Positions 33,216-43,750 of a stretch of 64,000 nucleotides of DNA are shown here, one piece after another. The stretch covers positions 60,563,084-60,627,083 of the forward strand of contig CM062296.1 of the NCBI GenBank assembly GCA_031216915.1, written 5' to 3'. Both the position numbers and the translations under genes were made by a program. The first letter of the stretch is position 1. The number at the start of each line of letters is the position of its first letter. The DNA is from Pictodentalium vernedei (Eukaryota; Mollusca; Scaphopoda; Dentaliida; Dentaliidae). The notes below the pieces were generated by a model. The model was given only the letters and a program-made list of their open reading frames with translations, made no database searches and was not told the DNA's origin.

Positions 33216-34341
33216 TTAACTGGTGGAGTACCGAATTATCAAAATTTGTTCACGTGTATTTGCCCTGTTACAATTTATGGGAGAGTGCCAACAGGCACTC
33301 TCCCATAAATTGTAACAATGCAAAGCCATACAGACCAAATAATTTCACTTCAAACTTAATGTGAAGCATATCAACTATCCCTTGAATGCATTGTCAAAAA
33401 GTTCAAATTCATGGCCAGGCTTCACTGTGCAACTCCAGGTACATTGCTCCGTGATTTACTGGAAGAGCATAAATTAACGACGGAATATAGCGGATTCCGT
33501 CAAATAATGGAAGGTTACAATATACCATCATCTGCAGTGCACGATAATAAATCCAGTAAATTACTTGAAGATTTAACAAATGATTACACACTCTATTTTA
33601 ATGAATGCCTTAACAATGACAACAAAAAGAACGGTAAAAATAAACTGCGCACGTATCGCGCCTTCAAAAACGACATTAAATTCGAGCCCTATTTAGCTCA
33701 CTCAAAAACAAGAGAAGCGCAAAGTATGTTTACAAGATTACGGATTAGTAATCATAATTTGGCAATTGAAAAGGGGAGACATGCACAGCCGCCAATACCT
33801 TTAGAAGATAGGGTTTGCAATGCTTCTGATGTCTGTAAAGACGCCGGCGATGTGGAATCCGAGATGCATTTTGTCATGGACTGCCCGGCCTATACAAACA
33901 TCAGGAGACAGTTGTTTGCAATAATTAACAGGAATAATGCAGACTTCTCAAATGCAAGAAAACAAGATCGGTTTGAATTTATTATGAAAAATAATATGCC
34001 CTCATTATGTCACACCATCTGCAACATAATCCTGCTGTTCTTCAGGAAAAGAGAAACAATAATTGCAAAATAGTAGGTCATTAAACTGACCTAGGGTTTT
34101 GACATTATATACTTATATGTATGATACATTAGCTTTATTTACTATACAAAAATAGCTGTTTCGTTTATTATTTGTTTCTAATAATCATATCTCTGTTAAC
34201 TCTTTATGCAATCTGCCTCTCTGTAGGTGTTATTTTGCTTGAATAAACTATTACTATCAACAGATTATGAAGCCTTTAACTTGCAGCACCTGCCCTTTAG
34301 TGTAAAGCCCAAATATGGGCTTCCAGCACTCTACCAGTTAA
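33216..34341. mobile_element. TTAA MITE interrupted by a LINE 3' fragment
   Basis: Left end TTAA-CTGGTGGAGTACC at 33216, right end 'cagcactctaccag-TTAA' at 34341. The left part has the 'gggagagtgcc' hairpin (33270-33320). The right part ('aagcccaaatatgggctt') matches the outer end of the related element at 42880-43140. The LINE fragment (about 33360-34262) lies between the halves. Confidence 0.65.
33411..34073 (+). CDS. LINE (non-LTR retrotransposon) polyprotein, C-terminal fragment
   Basis: A 220-residue open frame ending TAG. It is the part downstream of the reverse-transcriptase core of a LINE ORF2-type protein. The diagnostic block is 'NKLRTYRAFKNDIKFEPYL' (about residues 77-95), then 'FTRLRISNHNLAIEKGRHA' (about 107-125), then a Cys/His motif (C-x5-C, then H-x4-C within 'MHFVMDCPAY', about 155-164) near the C terminus. 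This order is common in invertebrate LINEs. The endonuclease and the polymerase core with its YxDD motif are absent, as expected for a 5'-truncated insertion, so it is not functional. The frame stays open upstream to about 33360, so the start codon is arbitrary. An AT-rich 3' untranslated stretch with AATAAA near 34241 runs to about 34262. Confidence 0.8.
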   Translation: MARLHCATPGTLLRDLLEEHKLTTEYSGFRQIMEGYNIPSSAVHDNKSSKLLEDLTNDYTLYFNECLNNDNKKNGKNKLRTYRAFKNDIKFEPYLAHSKTREAQSMFTRLRISNHNLAIEKGRHAQPPIPLEDRVCNASDVCKDAGDVESEMHFVMDCPAYTNIRRQLFAIINRNNADFSNARKQDRFEFIMKNNMPSLCHTICNIILLFFRKRETIIAK

Positions 34342-34354
34342 ACTCCATCATATA

Positions 34355-34578
34355 CTCCCCGACGTACTAACTCAGCTCAAGTGGGGAATAACATTGGTTG
34401 AAGGTTGCGCAGTCGATGTGCCGTATGCCTTATTACACAGCAACACCGTGCCGTCACATAGGCAATCAGGAGTAAGTGTTTTGCTCAAGGACACAACGCA
34501 GTTACCGCTGGGCAGGATCGAACCGTCGACCTTCTAGTTTGAAGTTCAATGTCTTAACCACTAAGCCACCGGGCCCCC
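34355..34578 (-). mobile_element. tRNA-headed SINE, tail missing
   Basis: Minus-strand SINE with head ('cagttaccgctgggcaggat', 'accactaagccacc') and body. The 3' third and tail are absent. Confidence 0.8.
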
Positions 34579-35428
34579 AATAACACTGATTTAAAAAAAA
34601 AATATCCGAGAAACCGTTTGCCTCGGGTTCCTTACTATAATAATACGTGGGTATATTGACCGGCAATTTTTGTATTGAAGCGGAGCTGTTTTATTACTTG
34701 GGAACCGGGGGTCGGGATAACATCACTACCCCCCCCCCCCCCCCAACACCACCCCGAAAACAAAACAAAAGAAAAAATATAAATAATTGAATATGAATTT
34801 TAAAAAGAAAAAAAAAAATAGAAAAGAACAAAATAATTGGTAGTGTTTATTTCAATTTTTTCGGCAATTGCGTCGAAATGATAGTAGAAACTGAGACATA
34901 AATCCGTCAGAGCATGGAAGTTTTCGAGCTATTTTAGATTAACAAACTTATGGGTTGTGGAATAATTCATTAGAGGAGATAAAAGTCAACTTTACACTAT
35001 CAGAAACACTGTCGAGAAACTTGGGCCTTCCGGGCTCACATTGTCGGAATCTGCACGGTCCAAACTTCGTGGATGTACCCTACCAACAAATAGCGCACGA
35101 TGTCACCCTCGAGATCTGGACATGGTTATGGCCATCTCACGAGTACAACCGATTCCTCGGGCCAGCGATCTAATTTTGTATGGAATTCAACGTTGTTATG
35201 GCCAAGAACCAGTATGTCCTTAAATAGACCATCGCGTATGTTGAGATTTACACGTCTGGAATATTTCAGTTTGTCGGAAATGCGAACCTACGGTTCGCTT
35301 TTCCGAAAAACGGATATATTTCAGGCGATTGAATCCGAAAAATATCATAAACATTTATTTTTTGGAATCAACGAAAGAATTGTTGCTTAATCGAAACTTG
35401 ATTTTACCGACTTTTTTGATTACATTCA
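34579..35428. other. unassigned, with poly-C at about 34728-34745
   Basis: Overlapping open frames at 34955-35390 in three frames have no recognisable domain. One frame (from about 35008 to 35224) is open for some 70 codons, but I cannot identify it. Confidence 0.3.
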
Positions 35429-36241
35429 GGGGGGGGGGGAGCAAAAATTCGCAAGACGTGACGTGGGGTGGGTGGGTCTCTTGAGTGCGTCAAAAATGTG
35501 CATTTCCAACTTGTGCAATTTTTTGATTTTTTTAAAAATATATCAATATATCAGCTAATATATACCGTCATTTGTGTTTCAAACCTTAAAGATTATGTTG
35601 TACATCACACTCTTAACATAAATACAACACCAGGAGGCTTTATATGTGAGAATATTGGGCTTAATCTGGGAAAATGTCACACGTTAGTAGGAGGTGGGTG
35701 TCTTGTTCGAAATGTAGAAAATGTGCAGACAATATTTTGGGAAAATTCTCTCTGATGCACTAAATTCAACCCAAGTTATTTATTTATTAATTGGTTTATT
35801 TTTTTATTTATTTATTGGTGTTTAACGACGCTTTAACAACCAGGGTCATATCGTGTCGGTGACAGGTTTACGGATGGAGGAAGCCAGAGTACCCGGAGAG
35901 AACCACCGAGCAACGACGAGCAGCTGTCAGCTCTTCAACATCATAATCCACGACTGTACTACACACTGCACAACGGTACTGCATACTACACAGCACAGAC
36001 AGGGTTAGATTGGCTTAAGACATGTGCACCTCGGCATGCAGTACGTCTCAGCACACAGTGTCATCGTGCCCCCACGTGGGCAATTGGGGTAAGTTTATTT
36101 TGGATTTTAATGGGAGAGTTGGGGTGGGTGTCTGAGAACGGTAGTAGAAAATTTGCACGAAGTGAATGGGTGGGTTGGTGTAAAAAGGAGCCGATAAAAA
36201 ATAGGACGTCACGTCTTGCTAATTTTTAGTGGCCCCCCGCC
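35429..36241. mobile_element. MULE-like MITE (copy 1), carrying a SINE
   Basis: A 'gcaagacgtgacgt'-type left end and 'acgtcacgtcttgc'-type right end. Internal sequence is shared with 48476-49351, including 'gtgcatttccaacttgtgca', 'gggaaaatgtcacacgttag' and 'ggtgggtgtct'. A minus-strand SINE (35778-36092) interrupts it. The target duplication is not evident here; see the second copy. Confidence 0.75.
35778..36092 (-). mobile_element. SINE lacking its head
   Basis: (AAAT)n tail in TTTA orientation, then 'ggtgtttaacgac', the 'gtacccggagagaaccacc' core and body up to 'cgtgggcaattgggg'. The pol III promoter head is missing. An inserted 'actacacactgcac'-type repeat of about 45 bp lies inside the body (about 35948-35990). 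Confidence 0.85.
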
Positions 36242-36582
36242 ACCCCCCCCCCCACACCCCCCTGTTACATTGCCCTAAAAACTGAAGGCTCGCTGCAGCC
36301 GTAATTTTTTTATTACCCGCGGCGTATAGTTCCACTCATTGCATTAATATCGTGATGCTTTCAATGTGAATTAATTACCTATTTGTTGGAATATCTAGAA
36401 ATGGTGCAAAATAGGCTATACATCTATCTCTAGGAGTGAAGGAATACGACATTACATCAACTATGGTCTGTGCGCAAACTCTACAAAACGTGGAAAACAA
36501 ACAACCCAAAACAGTGTCGAATTCCTTACGGAATAAGACTAGTGACCTGGGAGCTGAGTGTACACCTCAACTGTCCTACCGC
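36242..36582. other. unassigned
   Basis: No gene was recognised; C-rich near 36233-36262, otherwise anonymous. Confidence 0.3.
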
Positions 36583-36828
36583 ATTAACGCGTTACCTTAT
36601 GTAACGGACATAGCCCTTATTCATAATATATAACAAAAAATAATGGAAGTTCGAATTTTATTAATTTTTCATTTTTCAATTTTTTTGCCTCAAAACAGAG
36701 CGTTTATTGAATTCTTTTCAGTAAAGGGTCAAAAACCATATTTTGGATACAAGCAGGAAATTTTAAGTCATTCCCAAAATTATTTTTGCAAGTGTCGTCT
36801 GCTATTTTTGTGAGTAAAGCTGCAAGCT
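36583..36828. mobile_element. decayed TTAA MITE, CCCTTTAC family
   Basis: Retains 'gttaccttatgtaacgg' near the left, 'tttttgcctcaaaaca' in the middle and 'gcaagtgtcgtctgct' near the right, in the same order as the intact copies. The central palindrome and both TTAA ends have decayed. Confidence 0.45.
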
Positions 36829-37302
36829 TGGAAATAAGCAGTCTGTTATTTGCAGAATGGGGTTTCCAAAGGGTGAAGTTGCTGATGCTATCTTAAACAG
36901 TGGGCCAATTTATCCCCTGGGTACCTATTTCTATTTAGACTTGAGACCGTAATTCAGACTGAGGTTCACAGAGGGTAAATGTAGTGAGGCTGCCCTGCTG
37001 TGCAGGATAGCATCACCAAATTCACCCTCTGGGGACCTCATTTTGCAGATGACAGTCTGCGTATTTCCGGCTTGATCTGTTGTAACATCCTCGTGTGAAG
37101 GGAAGAACAAAAATTAGAAATATACATAGACAAACTGGGTTTCATCCCGATAATGTAAAATACGATAGTCATTTTCTGAAAATATGTTAAGTCGGGACAT
37201 GACTGTGTTCCCCCAACACCAAAACTCTTTAACATATTTTTTGTGAATCGTGAAAGAGGGTCCACCTCGAACTCTCCGGGTCGGCTATGGATCCTCTGGT
37301 AT
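36829..37302. other. unassigned
   Basis: A diffuse inverted repeat is visible: 'ggtttccaaagggtgaa...gatgctatc' at about 36860-36893 against 'gatagcatcacc...ttcaccctc' at about 37006-37030. No gene. Confidence 0.35.
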
Positions 37303-37324
37303 CAAATAAATAAATAAATGCAAA

Positions 37325-37379
<55 letters not shown>

Positions 37380-37446
37380 AAATAATAAATAAATAAATAA
37401 ACAAACAAATAATAAATAAATAAATAAAAATAATAAATAAATACAA
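37303..37446. repeat. (AAAT)n microsatellite, about 140 bp
   Basis: The longest AAAT array in the window, with a few interruptions (AAAC, AAT). Tyr/Ile/Leu-rich open frames across it are artefacts. Confidence 0.95.
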
Positions 37447-37677
37447 ATTGTAGGGCAGGGTTTGTATCCTTGGTAGCAAAGTATTTAATCTGATGTACTG
37501 CCGAGTATTCCACTCCTCGGGTGGAAATTGTCAAAAGTAGACAGCATAGATATAAACGACTGGCTTAACTTGTTGTGGTCATGGGTATAGCCATATATGA
37601 TGAAAATGACCTCAAACAACAACACATAAATAAATGCATGGAAGGTCTAATGCTAAACCAACCAATTTACCAAGGTA

Positions 37678-37762
37678 TATCGTCCCTTGAGTGGAGTAAG
37701 GCGCCACCTACAATGCTTTAGCATTGTAGATGGCGCCTTGTTTCACTCAAGGGACGATAATT
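37678..37762. mobile_element. 85-bp palindromic MITE, 'aaggcgcca' family
   Basis: A near-perfect hairpin from 'tatcgtcccttgagtgga' to 'tcactcaagggacgata', around 'aatgctttagcatt'. The same stem occurs at 13461-13531. Confidence 0.85.
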
Positions 37763-38777
37763 ATATCGCTGGTAGGAGTTAAACCAATAAAAGTTTAGAA
37801 AGAAGGAAGGTCACAGAGACACATGTCAAAGCTAGTATGTGTTTCGGTACAATTGCAGCATTTCCATATTTATTCCACGAACTGCACGGAATTCTGTACT
37901 GAATTTCATAGATTAATCTACGAGTTGGCAGATTTCTTTCTATATTTGTTTGCCATGCCTTACTTCTATTGTTTTTGCACTCAGAAAGTCAAATGCTTTT
38001 ATTACTCTGCATAAGTCCAAGCCGGAAGTCAAAGACAACAGTCGATAGCAATCGGAAGTAATGCGACCCACGTGATCTTGCATACCGGAACCGCCTGGCG
38101 CCATTAACAGAAGAGCAGATTCCTGAATTGCTAAAAAATTATGTCCTTTGACTTCCGATAAACATAAACAGTCAAAAGCTACTTGGGAAAAATCGATAAA
38201 CTTGTCTTTGGTTCTAGCAATCAGCATTTGATCGTCAAATAAAATGATTGGGTTTCTGGCATATAGCTGAAAACGCAGTCACTTTTAATTTGTATAGTAT
38301 GAAAAGAGTGCTGCAAATTTGGCAGATCAGGAAATGAGAGAGTATCAGATATCTCTGCACAAAGGAATAAGTGTTGAATATTTAAAACATTTCTGAAACT
38401 CGCCTAAAATGAGTTATATGCGTCGTACTTTACCAACGGGTGTTACATTATCGACACAGATTATATATATATATAATATGTGCAGATTGCAGACTGAATT
38501 CGCAATAAGAACTCGTACAGTTCCCACACTGACCGCAACTCTTAAACTTTGGTTCCATGCGTTTCTTCATGAAATATTGTCGAGCTGTAAGTTGGCCGAG
38601 TGACGAGAGGGTGGCGACTCGCCGCCCCGCACCCATAAACCCGCCTGTCGAAACAGTACGATCGGGAAAAGTGTTTAACATATTTAGGGATGCCTCATTC
38701 AAACAGTACAAGCTGAAATAAAACAGGCCAAGGGTTCATTCCAGTTTCTCTGTTAATTTCAAGCCTTGGTATCATTC
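37763..38777. other. unassigned
   Basis: No gene was recognised. An 'atatatatatataat' patch lies near 38463. Open frames on both strands lack domains. Confidence 0.3.
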
Positions 38778-38808
38778 CGTGGGAAGCTCTCAGAGAGAGC
38801 TTCCCACG
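38778..38808. repeat. 31-bp perfect hairpin
   Basis: 'cgtgggaagctctc' pairs with 'gagagcttcccacg' around a 3-nt loop. Confidence 0.8.
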
Positions 38809-39544
38809 AGATTATGTCAAATGCTTAGAAATAAACAACAAAGAAAGCGTTCAATAAACATTTCCCTACAGCTGTTTCGACTGCACCATAGAGCACTAAA
38901 CATTTACTCAAATAGATGCCACCCCCCCCCCCCCCCCCCCCCGTGCAGAATAGCCCCAGATTGCAATATGTTTGCAAAATGACTAGAAAATGTGCCAGGG
39001 GAAGATCTCCTCCCCATCCCATGCACCCAAGACTGACATACTATTCTCAAAAACATTTTTTTAAAACTTCGCCCTATATCTGAGGTTTTCACATGTAAGT
39101 ATTTTTTTACGCATCGTCATCCACTCTCATCTGAACCTTCTAGAGTCGCCCAGCTTTTTTTAAACATATTTTTAATTTTTTTAGGCCTAAACGTATTGTT
39201 TGTTTTTTTATTGTATATTTTTGCTGATGTAGTAGATGTGGTTTTCGTTCCCAGAATTGCATATGATCAAACTCGACAGATATTACTTCAAACTTGGCTG
39301 ATATGAACCAAGCTAGAGTTGCCTCCATTGATGCGTTATCGGGCGCAGCTAATTTGTTTACAATGAAATTGGCACACTTATTCATCGAACACAATCAAGA
39401 AATATAATACAGTAGTTTGCAACTGGGTTTTTAAATGCTGAGGAACTAATGATGGCAGTAAATCACATGAGGTGGATGGAGAGAAAACAGAAAACACTTG
39501 TACAGAAAATTCAACGCAAACTAAGATTCCGAGTCGTTATGGGA
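38809..39544. other. unassigned, with poly-C at 38922-38942
   Basis: No gene. The open frames near 38825-39092 are glycine runs made by the poly-C tract. Confidence 0.35.
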
Positions 39545-39640
39545 GATCAAGGACGTGGCTAGAGGTTTCCGATTGGGGAGAGGGGGGGGGGGGTGTAGGG
39601 TAGTGAATTTCCAAGAGGACCGGGAGGTGAATTTCACCTC
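39545..39640 (-). repeat. dispersed poly-G repeat end
   Basis: The inverse complement of 4823-4940: 'gacgtggctagaggtttccg', 'attgggg', a G homopolymer, then 'gtagggtagtgaatttcca'. Confidence 0.55.
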
Positions 39641-39714
39641 GAAGATATGTTCTTTTTCGTCTGCAGTCTATTTCGTTCAAAAACTTACGTATCTTCAATT
39701 AATTGTTATGTGTT

Positions 39715-39850
39715 CAGTGGCGGCGCTACGGGGGGGGGGGGCATGGGGGGGGACATTTGCCCCCCCCCCCCCAAAAAAAAAAACAAAGGTCCCCCCCCAA
39801 CCATCTCGCATGCATTTCCATCCACCCTCACACACAAACACATTCAGTCA

Positions 39851-39935
<85 letters not shown>

Positions 39936-40172
39936 CTCTCTTTTTTTATTCCCAATAATTTCCCATACACACTTAGCCCAAAGCCTCAGGCTAGCTGATG
40001 AACACATCCAGGCAGTAGAGATTTAAAGACTCGGATGCAGATACTTATAAGTTATAATTAAGTTATGAGCCAACAAGGGCATGTCCCATCCATATCCCTT
40101 GTCTAAAAAAAATTCATGGAATTCGCATTATGACAGACGGGCATTATCTCCCTTGCCCTGTTCAATTATTCG

Positions 40173-40225
<53 letters not shown>

Positions 40226-40532
40226 GCACAGACCCACCAGACGCGGATCCAGGATTTTTTGAAAGGAGGACCTCTAATTACCATTACATTTAGTCCGAAA
40301 CTTGGACCCAAAGTCCGTAATATAATTTGTTGGTTTGGTACGTCCACAAGACGTACCAAACCAAAAAAGTATATTACGGACTTTGGGTCCAAGTTTGGAC
40401 TACCTCATAACAAAGTAATGATATGATCCTTTACGTATTTGCCCCCCTTCATGGGAGTCTACCCCCCCCCCTAGTTGCCCCCCACCCCCCCCCCCCCCCC
40501 CCACAAAAAAAAAAATTCTGGCGCCGCCACTG
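39715..40532. mobile_element. 818-bp hAT-type element, perfect 8-bp TSD
   Basis: It begins 'cagtggcggcgctac' and ends 'ctggcgccgccactg'; the duplication tatgtgtt lies at 39707-39714 and 40533-40540. Both ends carry long G or C homopolymers. The interior has an (AC)n tract of about 75 bp (39858-39932), a (CT)n tract (40176-40222), and a long hairpin (about 40290-40405) pairing 'aaacttggacccaaagtccg' with its inverse. There is no transposase. The His/Thr-rich and Ser/Leu-rich open frames are simple-sequence artefacts. Confidence 0.9.
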
Positions 40533-40540
40533 TATGTGTT

Positions 40541-41604
40541 TGTTTATTTAGTTCTCGCGATTGACTTAATCTCAGTATCCAATACAAGAATATACATTTT
40601 CGTTCTATTAAGCACATTGACATTTGCCTGTTCTACAAGCGTTAGAAACTGACTAGCTATCTGAGCGTCAGACGCATGGGACTATTATCTTAACATATTA
40701 ACGCACATCTAATGATTAACTATGACCCGCTGAGTATGTTCAAAATATTTTCTTTATCAAAACTAGTCATGGCTGCTTTGAAGCAGACATGACTAGATTT
40801 GTTGAAAAAGTCAGGTAAATTTAACTCCAGAAATCATTGGTCAAAAAGTCCAATCAATTTATAGGTGGAAATTTGGTTTAAAATTCCCAAATTATTTTTA
40901 TCTCAGTGGCAAGCTAATTCTTATCTAGGGCAGGAATATCTACAAGGAATTAATATAGTACGCGTTATTAAAACAGTCAGTTAATGGATGTTAAAATTCC
41001 ATCGAGGTGAGGTGACCAGACCGGCCAGGCCAGATCAAAGACAACACCATGGCGGTATGCAAGATCTGGTCTCGTCAACCAAACGGAATATCACTGATTG
41101 ATTGGCTATTGCGCTAGTTTCTTTACATTTAATAACGAATGTTTTAATGTAGTAGAATAGTTTATTTAAGTGTCACATTTCAATACACATACATAATATA
41201 CATAGAATATTTACAAAATATTTATGAAATCCAGCCCATGAAGACTTATGAGACACATTTTCATCAGATGTAGGTCATTTTTACAGTAGTTCATAAAAAA
41301 AACCCAAAAACAAACAAACATAAAAAAAATCAAACCCTAAAAACAAAAAACCCAAAACCGAAAAACCAAAACACATGCACACACACCAACGCACACACAT
41401 GCGCACACGCACATCCTTGCGCTCGCACACACCCTTACACACACACACATGCACTTGCGTATACTTTCATGTACTAATTTTCTTTCACATTTTCTTACTC
41501 CCCCCCCCCCCCCCCCCCAGCATTGTAAAGTGTTCAACGAGATGATTTTTATTATTTCGGAAAATGTAATGTGCTATCTGATAAACGTAAGTTCTGTTTG
41601 TTTA
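40541..41604. other. unassigned, with hairpin and CA-rich tract
   Basis: A hairpin at 40760-40798 pairs 'aaactagtcatg' with 'catgactagattt'. A CA-rich low-complexity stretch lies at 41370-41455 and poly-C at 41500-41518. No gene. Confidence 0.4.
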
Positions 41605-41704
41605 NNNNNNNNNNNNNNNNNNNNNNNNNNNNNNNNNNNNNNNNNNNNNNNNNNNNNNNNNNNNNNNNNNNNNNNNNNNNNNNNNNNNNNNNNNNNNNNN
41701 NNNN
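41605..41704. other. assembly gap (100 N)
   Basis: Exactly 100 N, the usual placeholder for a gap of unknown size. It interrupts the left end of the foldback that follows. Confidence 0.99.
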
Positions 41705-42296
41705 CCCCTAATATATATAATAACAATAGAAAGGCTGGAAACTTCAAACGCTCAAAATTTCATACCACGAAATTAAGTTACTCTCGTATTAAAGTTTTGA
41801 ATCGAAAGCGGGGACACATACGTGTGTCTTCTGATGCTGAAATGACTATTCTTTCAGAATCCGGTGCCCTTTGTAAAATTAATTTGCAATAATAGCTTTT
41901 TCTAAGACGTTTTATTTGGATTTTCATGCTAAAATCTGTTTACAGCCACGCCATTGTTGGGAGTTCTCGGCAGTGAATATCAGTCAGGGATATCGAGTGT
42001 TTGACTTGTACTCTTTCTCTGGCGTCAGGTTTTTAGTCTTTGTGAAAAAAATAAACGATCGTATACTTTTTCAAAAGACTGTATTTAATATTAATATAAT
42101 ATTTTTTTACATTAATGGTGCAATTGAGAATTTTAGAGAGACGTTGCTAATATTCGATATCCCTGACTGAGAAGACGTATGTGTCCCCGCTTTCGATTCA
42201 AAACTTTGATACGAGAGTAACTTAATTTCGTGGTATGAAATTTTGAGCGTTTGAAGTTTCCAGCCTTTCTATTGTTATTATATATATTAGGGGGAT
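41705..42296. mobile_element. foldback element abutting the gap
   Basis: 41705-41825 is the inverse complement of about 42180-42296, near-perfect over about 115 bp ('gaaaggctggaaacttcaaa' and its complement). A second inner pair ('cagtcagggatatcga', 41980-41995, against 'tcgatatccctgactg', 42156-42171) is nested. Its left end probably lies in the gap. An open frame reported across the N run is meaningless. Confidence 0.8.
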
Positions 42297-42791
42297 GGCA
42301 TTTTTGAGGGCTATTTTGAAGCATTTGGCTATATATAATGAGTTTCCAGGCGCCTATGAAGAAACAAATGAAACGATGAAATCGTAGGTCATCATGGTTT
42401 GATCTGTTTTTTTTCCATTCAACCCTCTTCCAACCGGAAGGCTAGCCTTTGGGTTGGAAAATGAATAAAAAAGTAGAAATAAAACGACCCGACTGAAAGT
42501 GAATTAAATGGCAAAATGCCAGTAAATGTATGTATGTTTTCAGACGTTGTGTTGTTTCTTGCTTGTGCGTTGGAGATTAACGATATCTTCAACAATCAGG
42601 TTCACAACGTGTCGGAGCACACCGAACGACTAAATCCTGTTGCTCCTACCGATCGCCGATCGAAGTCGGCAAAACTGTGATCCCAGGTTAAAAATTCAAA
42701 TCAACTGGTCTGACAAAAGTCTATGAAGTTGAAAACATGAAGGAAATTGATTTCTTTGAATTTCCAACTATTTGAATTAATACCTTCCAAT
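42297..42791. other. mostly unassigned; short SINE remnant
   Basis: At about 42575-42625, 'attaacgatatcttcaacaa' and 'acaacgtgtcgg' resemble the 3' part of a minus-strand SINE. A small hairpin ('caaccggaaggctagccttt' region) lies near 42431-42456. No gene. Confidence 0.35.
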
Positions 42792-43348
42792 TAGTGCTCA
42801 AACGACGAGTGAATTCCAAAGTCGACTAGTCAATATCCAAAAGTCGACTAGTCATTGGTGATAACTTGTCTCCTTATAACAGTGTTGGTGTTCCGGCAGA
42901 GTGCTGAAGGTCCAAATTTGGCTTCACTTGGACATTCATATACAGCAGCTTACTGGAACATTATTCTGTTAATGTGCTTCTAATTATGCTAAGAGTGAAA
43001 TTATATAGTCTTATTTAATTTGCCTTGTTGCGATTTATGGGAGAGTGCCTATAGGCACTCTCCCTTAAATTGCAACAAGGCAAATTAATAACATATCCTG
43101 GTAGCCCAAAATAATTCAGCACTCTACTAGTACCAGTTAAAACAAACTACTGTCACTACTATTAGATGGCAATAGATGAATACATTGATTGCCCAATATT
43201 ACTGTTCAAACTGTCTGACAGTGGCACAGAAGGGATACTATTTACCTAAAAGCTTGAACTCCTCCGACCAGTCGACTGCACAATTGAGAGTCGACTACTG
43301 GTTTGCCCAGAGTCGACATCGACTAGTCGACTAATCGTTTGAGTACTA
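42792..43348. mobile_element. 557-bp hAT-type element, perfect 8-bp TSD, carrying a MITE
   Basis: Ends 'tagtgctcaaacgacgagt' and 'actaatcgtttgagtacta'. 'gtcgactagtc' motifs lie behind both ends. The duplication cttccaat lies at 42784-42791 and 43349-43356. A TTAA-type MITE occupies about 42880-43140. Confidence 0.9.
42880..43140 (-). mobile_element. nested TTAA MITE with 'gggagagtgcc' hairpin
   Basis: Ends at 43140 with 'cagcactctactagtaccag-TTAA'. The other side ('ggcagagtgctgaagg') mirrors it, with a decayed terminus. The central hairpin at 43024-43087 pairs 'ttgcgatttatgggagagtg' with its inverse. Same family as 33216-34341. Confidence 0.7.
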
Positions 43349-43464
43349 CTTCCAATTTCCAACTATTATAATTAAGATGGTTATTGAGAGGCAGGGAGGG
43401 AAACCCTCCCCCATACACCCCTGTCGCTACGTACCTGGCTTCATATCGGACGAGATATCAACCC

Positions 43465-43750
43465 CAGATAACTTCACATCAGCCTTCGACCTTCGGCCTT
43501 GAGCTGATTTCCCGGTATGGTGGAAGCGGGAGAAACTGGAGAGAACCACCGAGCAAGGGCGTGTAACTGCCGGACTCTCCGACTTACTAACCCGGAACAA
43601 ACAGTGTTAGCTGCGGTTGAAAGAAAGTGTACCGTCGCCGCCCACTACGTCTTAGAACACAGCGCCACCATGCCCCCACATTGGCAATTGGGATGAAGTG
43701 TCTTGTCCAAGAATACGACTATCTCAAATCTGACCAACGAGCCCCCGTAC
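43465..43750 (-). mobile_element. SINE, diverged, tail missing
   Basis: Minus-strand SINE body ('ggagagaaccaccgagcaag', 'cagcgccaccatgcccccac', 'gaagtgtcttgtccaaga') with a shortened head. Old and diverged. Confidence 0.78.

Noticed and set aside
39555..40026. His/Thr-rich and Pro-rich proteins
   Set aside because: These are translations of the (AC)n tract and the poly-G/poly-C runs in a hAT-type element.
41449..41892. Open frame across the N gap
   Set aside because: Ns were translated as unknown residues, and the downstream part lies in a foldback arm that is present in inverse nearby.
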